NCBI RefSeq assembly: GCF_004339725.1
Contig: NZ_SMGK01000003.1
Coordinates: forward strand, 379,380 to 443,379
Length of the DNA: 64,000 bases
Source of the DNA: Acidipila rosea
GTDB lineage: Bacteria > Acidobacteriota > Terriglobia > Terriglobales > Acidobacteriaceae
Reading direction: 5' to 3'
Part shown: positions 55,368 to 64,000 of the stretch, piece after piece
Numbering within the stretch: the stretch's first letter is position 1
How the letters are laid out: each line of letters begins with the position of its first letter
Notes under the pieces: model-generated
What the model saw: only the letters and a program-made list of their open reading frames with translations
The model's database searches: none
What the model was told of the DNA's origin: nothing
Position numbers and translations under genes: made by a program

Positions 55368-57833
55368 CTACGGCTCAAACGATGGAGGTACATCTTCTGC
55401 ACGAATTCCCCAGCTTTTATCCGGTGAGGCGCTCAGCTCAAACTCAATTGTCCCGCCACGTTCGACGAAGCTCTCTGGAAGCCAGGTCTTGGTCGAGAGT
55501 TCTCCATTTATTTTCATGCTTCGGACATAGGGAGAATTCGTATCGGCGCCACTTGCCTTCACAATGATGTCGCGGTTAGGGCGGTGGATCAAGATCTCAG
55601 AGAAGAGCGGGCTTCCTAATATCAGCTCTGCGCGGCCTGGAATCTCCGGATACATCCCGATCGCCGACCAGACATACCAGGAGGACATTTCTCCAAGGTC
55701 GTCATTGCCCGGCATACCCTTCGGCGAATTTGTCCAGATGGAATTCAGAACTTTGCGCACCGCTTCCTGCGTTTTCCACGGTTGCCCGAGGAAGTCAAAG
55801 AGCCACGGTGTCTCGATGGAAGGCTCATTATTCAGTTCGGCATGCAGGGCGCCGGATTCCGTAACCGCCAGGCTGCCATCGGGATTATAGAAAAATGTAT
55901 TCAGCCGCTGACTTGCTTTATTTTCCCCACCCATCATCGTAAACAGGCCCTTTTCATTAAAAGGCACCATCCATAGATATTGAGCTGCGCTGCCTTCGAC
56001 AAATCCTTCGTCCGATGCCGGATCGAACTTCGGCCACGAGCCGTCCGCGTTGCGGTTTTGAATGTATCCTCCCTCGGGCGTCGCCTGAGGATTGAAGATG
56101 TTCTTCCAGTATTGCGCGCGCACGAGAAACTGCTTACGTGTCGCATCGTCGCCCATGCGCCGTGCCAGCTCCGACACGGCGAAGTCCGCTGTGACATCTT
56201 CCAGCGTGTCTGCCGCTGGTCCCCAGGCGTTGGCTCCTACCGGAATGTAGTGCAGCGATAACCACTTGTCCAGTGACGGCCTCTGCCCTACACACTCTAC
56301 TTCGCAGCCTTCTTTGCTCAGATCATGTGCCGTCGGGACGGTGGCTGCCTTCAACAGCGACCGATAGGCCGCTTTGGCATCAAAGTTGTTGCCGCCAAAG
56401 GCCAGGATATCGGCGATCGCCGGCGCCGCCGGATCGCCGTTCATCACATGGGTGATCCCTGAATTATGCGTCCACCGGTCCCATTCGCCTCCATTCTGGT
56501 CGGCTTGATTCAGTAGGGACTGGGCCTCATCGCTGGCTACATCCGGAGCCAGCAGAGTGAGCAACTGCAGCTGCGATCGATACACATCCCAACCCGAGAA
56601 GGTGCTGTATTGCGCCTTCTGTGGAGCGACCAATTTATGCACCTGGCCATCCATACCCAGGTAGCGCCCGTCTGCGTCACTGTAGAGGTTCTCTCCCATC
56701 AATGCGTGATACAGCGCGGTGTAAAAAACGATTCGTTCATCGTGGGTGCCGCCTTCAATCTGTACCCGATTGAGCATTTCATTCCATGCCGCATGTGCCT
56801 TCTCGCGCACCGCATCGAACGCTGTCCCCTCCGGATTCTCCGCGCGAAGGTTGGCCTCTGCATTCTGTTCGCTAACGTAGGAAATGCCGACGCGAACGCC
56901 GACACTGGTGGACCTCGAAGTGTCGAGTGTGACCCAGCCCCCGGAGCCTTTTCCTGGCGGTACAAATCCCTTTGTCCCATATGTCGTGCCGCCGCGGGCA
57001 TCGAACGTAGCCGGACGCACCGTCGCGTCCTGCCAGGTCCCTGCACCCGAAAAGTCGGTATCGAAATGCGCCACAAAGTAAAGGGTGTAATAGCTGCGGC
57101 GGTCGGCAGTGCCTATGTAGCCGCAGAAATTCCCGCTGGTCACCGAGCCGGAGATTGTTCTCGTTTTGGAATCGATATGTATCCGGGCATCCGTGCTTCC
57201 GGTCTCGGAATTCGCCGTCCGCACCAGCATTACCGCAGGCTTGCCCTCCGGATAGGTGAATCGCCCTGATCCGGTGCGAAGCGTTGTCGTCAGCTCGGCA
57301 AGGACGCCATCGTCGAGTTTTACCTTGTAATAGCCAGCTTTAGCCGTCTCGTTATCGTGGGAAAACGTACTGCCGTATCTCTCTGCGCCAGTATCGTCCG
57401 CAGGAGATGAGGTGATCTCGCCCACATACGGCATAAATGGAATATCTCCGCTGGCTCCGGCACAGCCTGTTCCCATCAAATGCGTCAGGGAAAATCCGCT
57501 GATGCGATTGGAGGAGTACTCGTACCCACCCGGAGCTGCGGGACGCCCACGATCATCACGCATTGACCCAGGCACGCCCTGCACCTGAAGGCGCGGATGA
57601 TTGCGTGGCTCCTCCGGACTCCACGCGAGCATGCCCAGCGGCAATGTGGCTCCCGGATAGTCGTTCCCGCCATTCGTGGTGCCGATAATCGGATTCACCA
57701 GCGCAGCCGGGTCAGCCTTTGCGGAATCGCCGACCTGAGAAAAAGCTGAGACCCCACTCAGTGCAAAATAAACTAACATCGCAGGAAGATATTGAAACCG
57801 CCAATCGCTCCACTTCAGCTTGCTCACTATCAT
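55368..57833 (-). CDS. Secreted GH92 alpha-mannosidase-like enzyme
   Basis: 821 residues from the ATG at 57833, with GGAG upstream; the longer frame adds 49 residues of non-family sequence. The signal segment ends near SAFSQ. The family start VNPIIGTTNGGNDYPGATLP, the MGTGCAGASGDIPFMP loop, EWDRWTHNSGITHVMNGDP and PGNDDLGEMSSWYVWSAIG are all present. GH92 enzymes are calcium-dependent and release alpha-linked mannose from glycoproteins or mannans. It is convergent with the GH59 gene and probably independently regulated. Confidence 0.94.
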   Translation of the reverse strand: MIVSKLKWSDWRFQYLPAMLVYFALSGVSAFSQVGDSAKADPAALVNPIIGTTNGGNDYPGATLPLGMLAWSPEEPRNHPRLQVQGVPGSMRDDRGRPAAPGGYEYSSNRISGFSLTHLMGTGCAGASGDIPFMPYVGEITSSPADDTGAERYGSTFSHDNETAKAGYYKVKLDDGVLAELTTTLRTGSGRFTYPEGKPAVMLVRTANSETGSTDARIHIDSKTRTISGSVTSGNFCGYIGTADRRSYYTLYFVAHFDTDFSGAGTWQDATVRPATFDARGGTTYGTKGFVPPGKGSGGWVTLDTSRSTSVGVRVGISYVSEQNAEANLRAENPEGTAFDAVREKAHAAWNEMLNRVQIEGGTHDERIVFYTALYHALMGENLYSDADGRYLGMDGQVHKLVAPQKAQYSTFSGWDVYRSQLQLLTLLAPDVASDEAQSLLNQADQNGGEWDRWTHNSGITHVMNGDPAAPAIADILAFGGNNFDAKAAYRSLLKAATVPTAHDLSKEGCEVECVGQRPSLDKWLSLHYIPVGANAWGPAADTLEDVTADFAVSELARRMGDDATRKQFLVRAQYWKNIFNPQATPEGGYIQNRNADGSWPKFDPASDEGFVEGSAAQYLWMVPFNEKGLFTMMGGENKASQRLNTFFYNPDGSLAVTESGALHAELNNEPSIETPWLFDFLGQPWKTQEAVRKVLNSIWTNSPKGMPGNDDLGEMSSWYVWSAIGMYPEIPGRAELILGSPLFSEILIHRPNRDIIVKASGADTNSPYVRSMKINGELSTKTWLPESFVERGGTIEFELSASPDKSWGIRAEDVPPSFEP

Positions 57834-58039
57834 TGCTCCATTGCGGGATCTGTATGGGAAGATCAAACGCATACATGTCGCATTGTAGAGGCCGTCAATC
57901 GGTTCTAGCGAATCCGCCCCGAACCCAAGCCACCATAGATACTGTGAACGCCGCGGCGTACTGACATGTCTTGGCAGCACAACGCGGCTGCTATCTGGGC
58001 GGCGAGTCTACTTCTGATGATGGCTCTCATAAAGGTTAA

Positions 58040-58243
58040 TCACCTCGCTCCGTCGGCGGAGATCCCGATTGTCGCCTGGGTGAAGCGATTCAACTGGTGT
58101 GCTCCAAACAACAGTCGGACGGGTCGTGGCTCTTGGAAAACTCCCATCCCGGTAGGGTCTGGTTCAAACTTGAGGAGCCTAGTCGCTGGAACACGCTCCG
58201 TGCGCTCCGTGTTCTTCACTGGTACGACGAATGGGCCCGCTGA
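58040..58243 (+). pseudogene. C-terminal remnant of a protein of unknown family
   Basis: An open frame of 67 codons without a start reads EAIQLVCSKQQSDGSWLLEN, then PGRVWFKLEEPSRWNTLRAL and ends RVLHWYDEWAR. I recognise this as the usual C-terminal end of a family of longer proteins (DGxW...PSRWNTLRALRVL). The rest of the gene is missing. It abuts a broken esterase on the other strand, so the region is a site of deletion. Confidence 0.6.
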
Positions 58244-58625
58244 GAGATGCCGCAGACCACCGACACCCTCCCAGGGCAGGGGAGGTTTGGCCGAAAAGCC
58301 AGCGATTTTCCCCGCCGGTATCCTGGCCGTAGGGAACTCCCTTGAAGGTGAAGACATCGCCCGAAATAAAGCCTCGCACTTTGCCGTATTTCGTATTGGC
58401 AACCGCCAATTGAGGCGTGGAGCAGAACGGAGGCTCCTGCTGGTGAACTCCGGTTTTGATGCTGTCAGAGGCGTGAGCCGGACGAACGACCCCTGCAGCA
58501 AGCCCGGCGCCAGCCGAAAGCTTCAGAGCGTCGCGCCGGCTCAGGAGACGAGGATCATCCGTGTTTGATTTCGATATTGCAGCTTCCTTCCGGTTTTCAA
58601 AAGATGGCTTCCCGATGGTTATGAG
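58179..58625 (-). pseudogene. Remnant of a Tat-exported carboxylesterase (type B)
   Basis: The minus strand encodes LLSRRDALKLSAGAGLAAGVV (a twin-arginine signal), then NTKYGKVRGFISGDVFTFKG and VPYGQDTGGENR, the well-known start of type-B carboxylesterases. There is no start codon in frame. After GENR (about 58290-58310) the reading shifts: the expected FSAKPPLPWEGV continues in another frame. Nothing after about 150 residues remains of a family normally over 500 residues, including the active-site serine. Confidence 0.75.
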
Positions 58626-58657
58626 TCAGTTGACGAAGATGGGGTACATCGGGATCT

Positions 58658-58981
58658 TTATTGCATGGGCGAAGTGACCGGAAACCGGTAGATATTGACG
58701 CTGATGGGAGCGACCGATAACGAGTGCGAGACACTGCCGAGAGCGGTTTGCTTAAGTTCCACCTCGGGTGCCTGACCAACCCGATCTACAGCGTTGAGGC
58801 TCTTTCCGGTCAACTGCCAGAGTGTCGACGGGCCCGAGAGATGCACGCCCGCGACTTTCAGGTCGAGTGTATGCGGTTGAAATCGAAAGTCGATGTACCC
58901 ATCGTGTGATTCGCTGCTCTGAGCGGCTGCCATACATCCAGCGCCAAGTGCTATAGCCAGAACTGCTACGCGTATGTTCAT
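58658..58981 (-). CDS. Short secreted protein, possible remnant of a glycosidase
   Basis: 107 residues. A signal peptide (1-20) is followed by GYIDFRFQPHTLDLKVAGVH, a short loop STLWQLTGKSLNAVDRVGQ and a C-terminal end VAPISVNIYRFPV. The last two resemble the C-terminal beta-sandwich of GH44- or GH51-type secreted glycosidases. The catalytic domain is absent, so an internal deletion of a longer gene is likely. It may alternatively be a stand-alone small domain protein. It sits beside the esterase remnant. Confidence 0.45.
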   Translation of the reverse strand: MNIRVAVLAIALGAGCMAAAQSSESHDGYIDFRFQPHTLDLKVAGVHLSGPSTLWQLTGKSLNAVDRVGQAPEVELKQTALGSVSHSLSVAPISVNIYRFPVTSPMQ

Positions 58982-59153
58982 TTACCTACTTGGCCTCCGT
59001 TGCTCCACAACTTCTTTTCGCATGTCGCAGCTAAGCAGGCATGCTTCCTCAAGAGCGGTCATGCTGTTCTGACAATGCCCGTGCCGCAATGCGATCATTC
59101 AAGACGAAGCCCGAGGCACTCCTTGAGGGAGCACGGCGCTTCTCGAGCTTCTC

Positions 59154-61850
59154 TTACTTCGATCCATTGACGATCGCCTCGGCAGCGTTCCCGGCCACGA
59201 CCCAGTTTGCCGACCCGGCGACGACTGCTTCATCCTCGAACCATAGGAACCCGAAGTCATCGATGCACTCAGGAAAATCCGGCTTGATAATGATGTATCC
59301 CGGAATCACGGCGCCCGGAATGTAAGAGTTATCGGCACGGTTGTTGCTATACGTCTTCGTCTTCGACACCGTACCGACGCCAGCTACATACGAAGTGCTG
59401 GATACCGGATGCGTGCCGAGGATGTAGTTGACCGCCCGCAGCGTATATTCGGGGCCGACAATATCCGGAAACGTCTTGTGCAGGAAGTACATTCGGATGG
59501 CCATATCCACCACGGCGCCCGATCCGCCCCAGGTGCCCAGGCTGGGGGGCACACCGAAGGGCGTGGCGTCCAGCTTCTTGTCCAGACCTGCCATGTATGT
59601 CTTCACGGCTTCCCGCATCTGATCCTTCGCGCTCGCATCGAGATAAGGCAATGCCCGGACTGCCGACCAGCCACGGAACTCCATCTGCTGGGGCGTGATC
59701 ATCTGAGGGAACAATTCCTTCAGCCGGGACTTGTAGGGCTCGGCGCCATGCGTAGCGATCGTCAGTTCCAGAGCCGCAGGCCAGTCCACTCCGACCCCGA
59801 AGCCACTACGGCGGAAACTGGCCGGCGGAGCTGGCGCTGCACTGTTGCCAGCAGAACCTGCCGGAGCGCCCGAGCTGCCCTGTCGTTTAGGAGCGCCCCC
59901 GACAGTACCCTGAGAAGCAGCCAGCACGCCAGCCCCTGGACCTAAACCGCCGCTCGCCGGAGACTGCGTTGGATGAGACTTCTCCTCGCTCCACGCCTTG
60001 ATCGCGGTGTCGAGGCAGTCTTTCGCTAATGCGTCGTCATAGCCTTTCAGCGTATCGGCCGCTGCAGCCAGCGCCGCAATGGCGTTCCACTGGAAATAGG
60101 GGTTGTTCGTGGTGAAGATCCACCGGTCGTCCGGCTTGCCGGAGTAGTCGCCCTTCACTTCGTTCGGACCAAGTTTCGGGTCGTAGATACGTCCGTCGGT
60201 TTTTGAAGCTCCATCGCCGACCTGCGTGTACTGGCGCAAATCCGGCTCGTGCGTGCCGCGAATGGCGTGGCCGATATTGTCGAACTGCGCCAGGATGTAC
60301 AGAGCGCCGTGCTTGACTTGCTCGACCGTATCCGGCATGCCGTCAGGACGGTGCATCTCAACCTCACGCGAGGTCTCATTCACCGTAAGCTCGTCGTACT
60401 TGAGATTGAATTCGCGATACGCCAGAGCCAGACTTTGAATCACGCTCAGCTGCGCAGGCTCTTCCAGGTCGAAATCGCCGGCATCGTACCAGCCGCCCAC
60501 ATTCATTCCAGGAATGTGATCGCCGCCTTTGTACTTCCCGTCCGTTGCCGTAGCCTGATACCAACCGTCGAATTGCTCCCCAACTACTGGCGCCATGCGG
60601 CCATCGTCCAGGTGAGAAGCGCCGTGCCACATGCGGTAGCCTTCGCGGACGGAAACGTGATCCATCTGTTCCGCAAGATGGTGGTCCAGGCTGTCCTGCC
60701 AGATTCTGGCATAAACATCATGGGAAATGGGGAAGGGCGCCGTGCGCTGGTCTGCGTACTCAATGACATAGAGACCGGGGTCCTTCACCGGGGTGAAGTC
60801 AAACTTCGAATAGACGTAGCGCAGCCAGGGCTTTGCAGGCGTGATGGGCCCCTCGAACACCTGCTTGTATGATCCATCTTCCATCAGGCGCAGCACTTTT
60901 GCTGTCTTCGGGGCCTTGTACTTCGGGTCGAGTTCGAGCACCGCCACCTTGGAGAAATCCGGCGCATAACCCACCTGGCTGTGCGCGATCATCGGCGGCC
61001 GCGTCCAATTCGGAATCACATCCGGCCGGATGTGCCACACGATGGCATCCTTGGTCTTACCCGCAGGGATGAGGGAACGCAACACGAACCAGCCGTTCTG
61101 CGCACGGTCGCGTCCATCGAACAACATGAGGTCGGCAGTATCCGACTTAACGCTCACTCGGGCCAGCGCATCGTCAACTCCCAGGGTGATGCTCCTGCCC
61201 TCGGCGAAGGGAAGCGGCTGCGTGTATCCCTTGGCCTTGTCCCAATCCTCCAGGTAGTACGCCTTCTTCGGTTCATCTGGTAGCGGCAACACCTTGATCA
61301 TTGGATCGTCGGGCGTGCGCGGAAAGATCCCCGCTTTGGTTCCATCCACCAGGTAAGCTTTTCCCATGTAGATCGAGGGAAGCAACTCAAGATTGAAGCC
61401 CGCGCGGCCGGCAAGTTTCGGCGGTAGCGGTTTATCGAGATTCACGCTGACCCTCACGCCGCCCGGTTCCGCTGCGACTTCCAGCGTGTAGCTGAGACCG
61501 AAGGTCGGAAAGGCGAGATCGGCAGTGAGCCGGTTATTCGCCTGCTCGGCGTGACGTGCTTTGAGGGTTGCCACCAGATCCCACTGCTCGGGCGTCGGCA
61601 TCAGGCGCACGTCGCCGTTCGTGGCGATGCGCTGGTCGTGGAGAATCATCTCCATAGCCGTGTTCTTCTGATCTACGAATACGGGATGATATCTGCTGTC
61701 GTAGAGCATCACGTCGAAGCCCTGCGTACTGAGGTAGTCGTTTTTGGTTACCTTCATCTGGACGTCGGCGCCGAATGCCGCCACCTGCAAAGCGGTTGCG
61801 AGCAGGAGACCAGCAACAGACAAAAGCCTAAAAGAAAATCGATTCACCAT
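59154..61850 (-). CDS. Secreted GH9 glycoside hydrolase
   Basis: 898 residues with GAAGGT six bases before the ATG. Signal peptide 1-27. An N-terminal beta region (about 30-390) includes the Ig-like CelD_N domain (PPMIAHSQVGYAPDFSKVAV). The (alpha/alpha)6 catalytic domain follows: GGWYDAGDFDLEEP carries the catalytic aspartates, and the general acid lies in WFEDEAVV near the C-terminus. Residues about 630-690 are an unusual Gly/Ala/Ser/Pro-rich insert. GH9 enzymes hydrolyse beta-1,4-glucans or glucosaminides. A gap of 172 bases precedes the short remnant gene. Confidence 0.92.
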   Translation of the reverse strand: MVNRFSFRLLSVAGLLLATALQVAAFGADVQMKVTKNDYLSTQGFDVMLYDSRYHPVFVDQKNTAMEMILHDQRIATNGDVRLMPTPEQWDLVATLKARHAEQANNRLTADLAFPTFGLSYTLEVAAEPGGVRVSVNLDKPLPPKLAGRAGFNLELLPSIYMGKAYLVDGTKAGIFPRTPDDPMIKVLPLPDEPKKAYYLEDWDKAKGYTQPLPFAEGRSITLGVDDALARVSVKSDTADLMLFDGRDRAQNGWFVLRSLIPAGKTKDAIVWHIRPDVIPNWTRPPMIAHSQVGYAPDFSKVAVLELDPKYKAPKTAKVLRLMEDGSYKQVFEGPITPAKPWLRYVYSKFDFTPVKDPGLYVIEYADQRTAPFPISHDVYARIWQDSLDHHLAEQMDHVSVREGYRMWHGASHLDDGRMAPVVGEQFDGWYQATATDGKYKGGDHIPGMNVGGWYDAGDFDLEEPAQLSVIQSLALAYREFNLKYDELTVNETSREVEMHRPDGMPDTVEQVKHGALYILAQFDNIGHAIRGTHEPDLRQYTQVGDGASKTDGRIYDPKLGPNEVKGDYSGKPDDRWIFTTNNPYFQWNAIAALAAAADTLKGYDDALAKDCLDTAIKAWSEEKSHPTQSPASGGLGPGAGVLAASQGTVGGAPKRQGSSGAPAGSAGNSAAPAPPASFRRSGFGVGVDWPAALELTIATHGAEPYKSRLKELFPQMITPQQMEFRGWSAVRALPYLDASAKDQMREAVKTYMAGLDKKLDATPFGVPPSLGTWGGSGAVVDMAIRMYFLHKTFPDIVGPEYTLRAVNYILGTHPVSSTSYVAGVGTVSKTKTYSNNRADNSYIPGAVIPGYIIIKPDFPECIDDFGFLWFEDEAVVAGSANWVVAGNAAEAIVNGSK

Positions 61851-62402
61851 TTACCTTCAACCCTCGCAGGGAACGAAGTATAGCTGAGCATGTCGCGTTA
61901 GGCCAAATCTGCTTCGAATTGAACGAATGCCCTGGAACCCTGTGCTCACCTGCACCGCGCATCCAGGCAAGTCACCCCAATGCTTTTCCGCGGGGCAACC
62001 CGATGGCTCTCCGCAGAAGAGATTGTGCCCGGCTGCGGGTGAATATCTGGGAATGAGCATCACGCGAACCGATGCCGTTATGGGTGACGCCGGCCATCTG
62101 AATGCGGCGATCACCCCTGTGAGCGGCTACTCTCACCCGACGTGAGAACGTGAAATTGAACTGCCCAATGTGGGAGCCGAGCCTGCTGAGAGAAGCTAGC
62201 CCTAATGCGAAGATCAGGATGGCGGTCAGGAGGATGCGACGGGGTGGAAAACGGTCAGAATACCGATGGCGGGTGAAACCCGCCTCACCGTGAGCGACGA
62301 CGGCTACACCATCGACTACACCGCTTTGAGTCCCCGTCTAGCGGGCGCCAAAGCCTTTATAGAGACACTCACCCGTAGCTACGGCGAAGGGGCAGCCCTG
62401 CG
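61851..62402. other. Gap with no gene recognised
   Basis: About 550 bases between a minus-strand GH9 gene and the minus-strand MFS gene stop. A plus-strand frame at 62266-62484 contains TRLTVSDDGYTIDYTALSP, which looks protein-like, but it overlaps the MFS gene end and has no clear start. No terminator of good strength is seen. Confidence 0.5.
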
Positions 62403-64000
62403 TCAATCCGGGTACAACGGGGCGACTTCCATCGTGGTAGTTGTCGCCCCGGCCGTTTCCAGTTCGCGTAGGTCACGCGCGTGAGTTTCGTGGCCTAGAA
62501 GGACGATCAGCAGAATTGACACCACGCAGGGAGCAGCCACCACTCCGGCTGCCACACCCAGAGGCGGAACCAGAGCCAATGCGCCTAGCCCCTGGGCGAG
62601 AAGGCCTCCACCTTTGCTGAAACCAGCGACCCAACCGGTGGCACGGCCTCGCACCCGGAGAGGATAGCTTTCTGCCGAGTAGGGTAAAAGCATTGAAATG
62701 ATTCCACTGGTGCCAACGATCAGCAGGGACACCGGGATGACCGGGCTGGAAAAAATGCGCAGCCCACCGACATCACGCAGAACAATTGTTATCAATCCTA
62801 ATGTGGTGACTCCGACGGCAAGAATCAGCGTACGCTTGGTGCTCCAGATGCTATAGAGCCATGCCGTCAGAACAATTGTGGGCGTAGCGATAAGCGTAGA
62901 GCGCGCAATAAGCCTGCTGGCTGCGCCCATGCTGCGCCCCTCATGCATCAGGCTGCCGGGCAGCCACAGCAGTACGCCAAAATTGACAAAGCCCACGCAT
63001 AGAGCGGTGAGCGTAAGCGCACAGGTAAGGCCTAACAGATTGGAGACTTTAAGCGGAGAGACAGTTGGAAGATTCTGTGGTGCAGCCTGCTTGTCTTTCC
63101 TTGTGCTAAGGGAGATTCCAAACCGCGCGAGCGTCTCTCGTGCTTCCTGCAGACGTCCCATGCTTTGCAGAAAACGGGCCGACTCCTGCAACATCGGGCT
63201 CACAACAATAAGGATGAGGGCGATCGGGAGGTTGATGAGCCACATGATGCGCCAGCCAAAGTATGGTTGCAGCAACGCAGACAGTGCGCTGGTAGCAAAA
63301 TAGCCTCCGATGGATCCGATGCCACCAACCAGCACCAGACACCAGCCGCGGTGCCGGGTGGGCATGATTTCGGCCAGCAAGGCATACGTGACCGGAAGCA
63401 TGCCGCCGGCGCCAACGCCCATCAGGAAGCACATGAAAATGTTCCAGTTGAATGATGGCATGGCCCCGCATATGGAGGTTCCCATAAAGATGACAGCTGC
63501 GAGGAGAATAGTGGCCCTTCGCCCGTAAAAATCCGCCAGGGCGCCCCAGGTGAAGGATCCAACAGTTGTGCCGAGCAGTCCGGAGAACGGCAGCAAGGCC
63601 ACACCAGCGAACGTAAGGCCATACTCAGCGCGCATTCCGGGGACGACGAAACCAAGCGTCGCAGCCTTCATCACATCGATGATCAGTGCAGCCGCGAGCA
63701 CAATGATCTGTACCCAGTGTGCGCGCGTCAGAGGCGCATCTTCAGGTGGCGCGATCTCCTCATAGACGCGGTTTGTTGTGCTGCGGCGGGGTATAAGTCC
63801 GTATGCTGTAGCACCAAACCCAGCAACGATGAGTCCCATACCAATAACCATGCCCATGTCCATTGGCATACCTGCCAATTTGTAATGCGTACTGCGGCCC
63901 ATCAAAAACATGGGAATGTGCAGCAGGACGCCTATCGTCACCGCTACACAACCACCCCAAAACGCAAACGCATGACCCCAACTGGAAAATAGAGACGCCT
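62403..64000 (-). CDS. MFS transporter with extra N-terminal helices, partial
   Basis: The frame is open to the window edge; only the part from a GTG at 63941 (512 residues) has an in-window start, but the preceding codons (FSSWGHAFAFWGGCVAV) have no stop and read as membrane protein. Two or three extra helices (VTIGVLLHIPMFLMG, GMVIGMGLIVAGFGATAYGL) precede the standard MFS fold. Family motifs are GALADFYGRRATIL and YALLAEIMPTRHRGW. The fold resembles the SV2/niaP-like sugar or organic-acid porters. The true start lies beyond the window. Confidence 0.82.
   Translation of the reverse strand, partial: ASLFSSWGHAFAFWGGCVAVTIGVLLHIPMFLMGRSTHYKLAGMPMDMGMVIGMGLIVAGFGATAYGLIPRRSTTNRVYEEIAPPEDAPLTRAHWVQIIVLAAALIIDVMKAATLGFVVPGMRAEYGLTFAGVALLPFSGLLGTTVGSFTWGALADFYGRRATILLAAVIFMGTSICGAMPSFNWNIFMCFLMGVGAGGMLPVTYALLAEIMPTRHRGWCLVLVGGIGSIGGYFATSALSALLQPYFGWRIMWLINLPIALILIVVSPMLQESARFLQSMGRLQEARETLARFGISLSTRKDKQAAPQNLPTVSPLKVSNLLGLTCALTLTALCVGFVNFGVLLWLPGSLMHEGRSMGAASRLIARSTLIATPTIVLTAWLYSIWSTKRTLILAVGVTTLGLITIVLRDVGGLRIFSSPVIPVSLLIVGTSGIISMLLPYSAESYPLRVRGRATGWVAGFSKGGGLLAQGLGALALVPPLGVAAGVVAAPCVVSILLIVLLGHETHARDLRELETAGATTTTMEVAPLYPD

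Noticed and set aside
57966..58568. 200-codon plus-strand frame
   Set aside because: It is opposite the esterase remnant and in a different frame from the recognisable C-terminal remnant; its composition looks random.
62266..62484. 72-codon frame with a protein-like stretch
   Set aside because: It faintly resembles the end of a glycolipid-binding family, but it has no start and overlaps the MFS gene end; the evidence is too weak to call a pseudogene.
1..64000. Mobile elements, CRISPR arrays, tRNA or rRNA genes
   Set aside because: I read the window for transposase motifs, regularly spaced repeats and tRNA T-loop signatures and found none convincing. A dedicated search with tRNAscan-SE and ISfinder would be decisive.

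Overview
The window looks like chromosomal DNA of an Acidobacteriaceae-type acidobacterium (Terriglobus/Granulicella/Edaphobacter group). This is inferred from the ~1180-residue TonB-dependent receptor with an N-terminal carboxypeptidase-regulatory-like domain, the many secreted glycosidases, and several secreted proteins of a type I associate with that group. I saw no tRNA or rRNA genes, insertion sequences, CRISPR arrays or phage genes.

Layout. 1-2616: a heavy-metal-type RND efflux operon on the minus strand, with the pump cut by the window edge. 2803-20585: a stress island with a glucan phosphorylase, a secreted protein of unknown function, a MacAB-like exporter, two tandem-domain universal stress proteins, an AI-2E transporter, a SERCA-like cation ATPase, a P1B ATPase, two small membrane proteins, and a STAS/Crp-Fnr regulator pair. 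Eight palindromes of the form nGTGA-N6-TCACn lie in its intergenic regions. The regulator at 19863-20585 has a CRP-type recognition helix that fits these sites and four cysteines arranged much like the [4Fe-4S] ligands of FNR. I infer a low-oxygen or redox-responsive regulon. 20954-23732: the conserved rpmH-rnpA-yidD-yidC cluster. 23807-27078: a bicupin protein, an isoaspartyl peptidase, a CDP-alcohol phosphatidyltransferase and greA. 27249-35096: a second phosphorylase, galK, an aldose-1-epimerase-like protein, a GNAT protein, a membrane-anchored unknown, an FmdE-family protein and a GH27 alpha-galactosidase. 35295-39553: an STN-domain protein, a YdjM-like membrane protein, an ALG5-like glycosyltransferase and a secreted unknown. 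39554-43453: an AT-rich, palindrome-rich stretch followed by two tandem secreted Ig-like paralogues. 43491-55308: a LacI-family regulon made of a DUF5107/TPR protein, the regulator, a TonB receptor, a sugar porter and a GH59 galactocerebrosidase-like lipoprotein. Near-identical operators precede the DUF5107 gene and the receptor gene. 55368-64000: a GH92 mannosidase, a zone of gene remnants, a GH9 enzyme and a partial MFS transporter.

How it fits together. The right half is built for harvesting plant or microbial glycans and galactosides: outer-membrane uptake, surface hydrolysis, import, then mutarotation and galactokinase. The two phosphorylases mobilise stored alpha-glucan, and one of them lies inside the stress island. 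The strongest candidates for undescribed biology are the Crp/Fnr-type regulon at 5.4-20.6 kb and the LacI/GH59/DUF5107 regulon at 43.5-55.3 kb.
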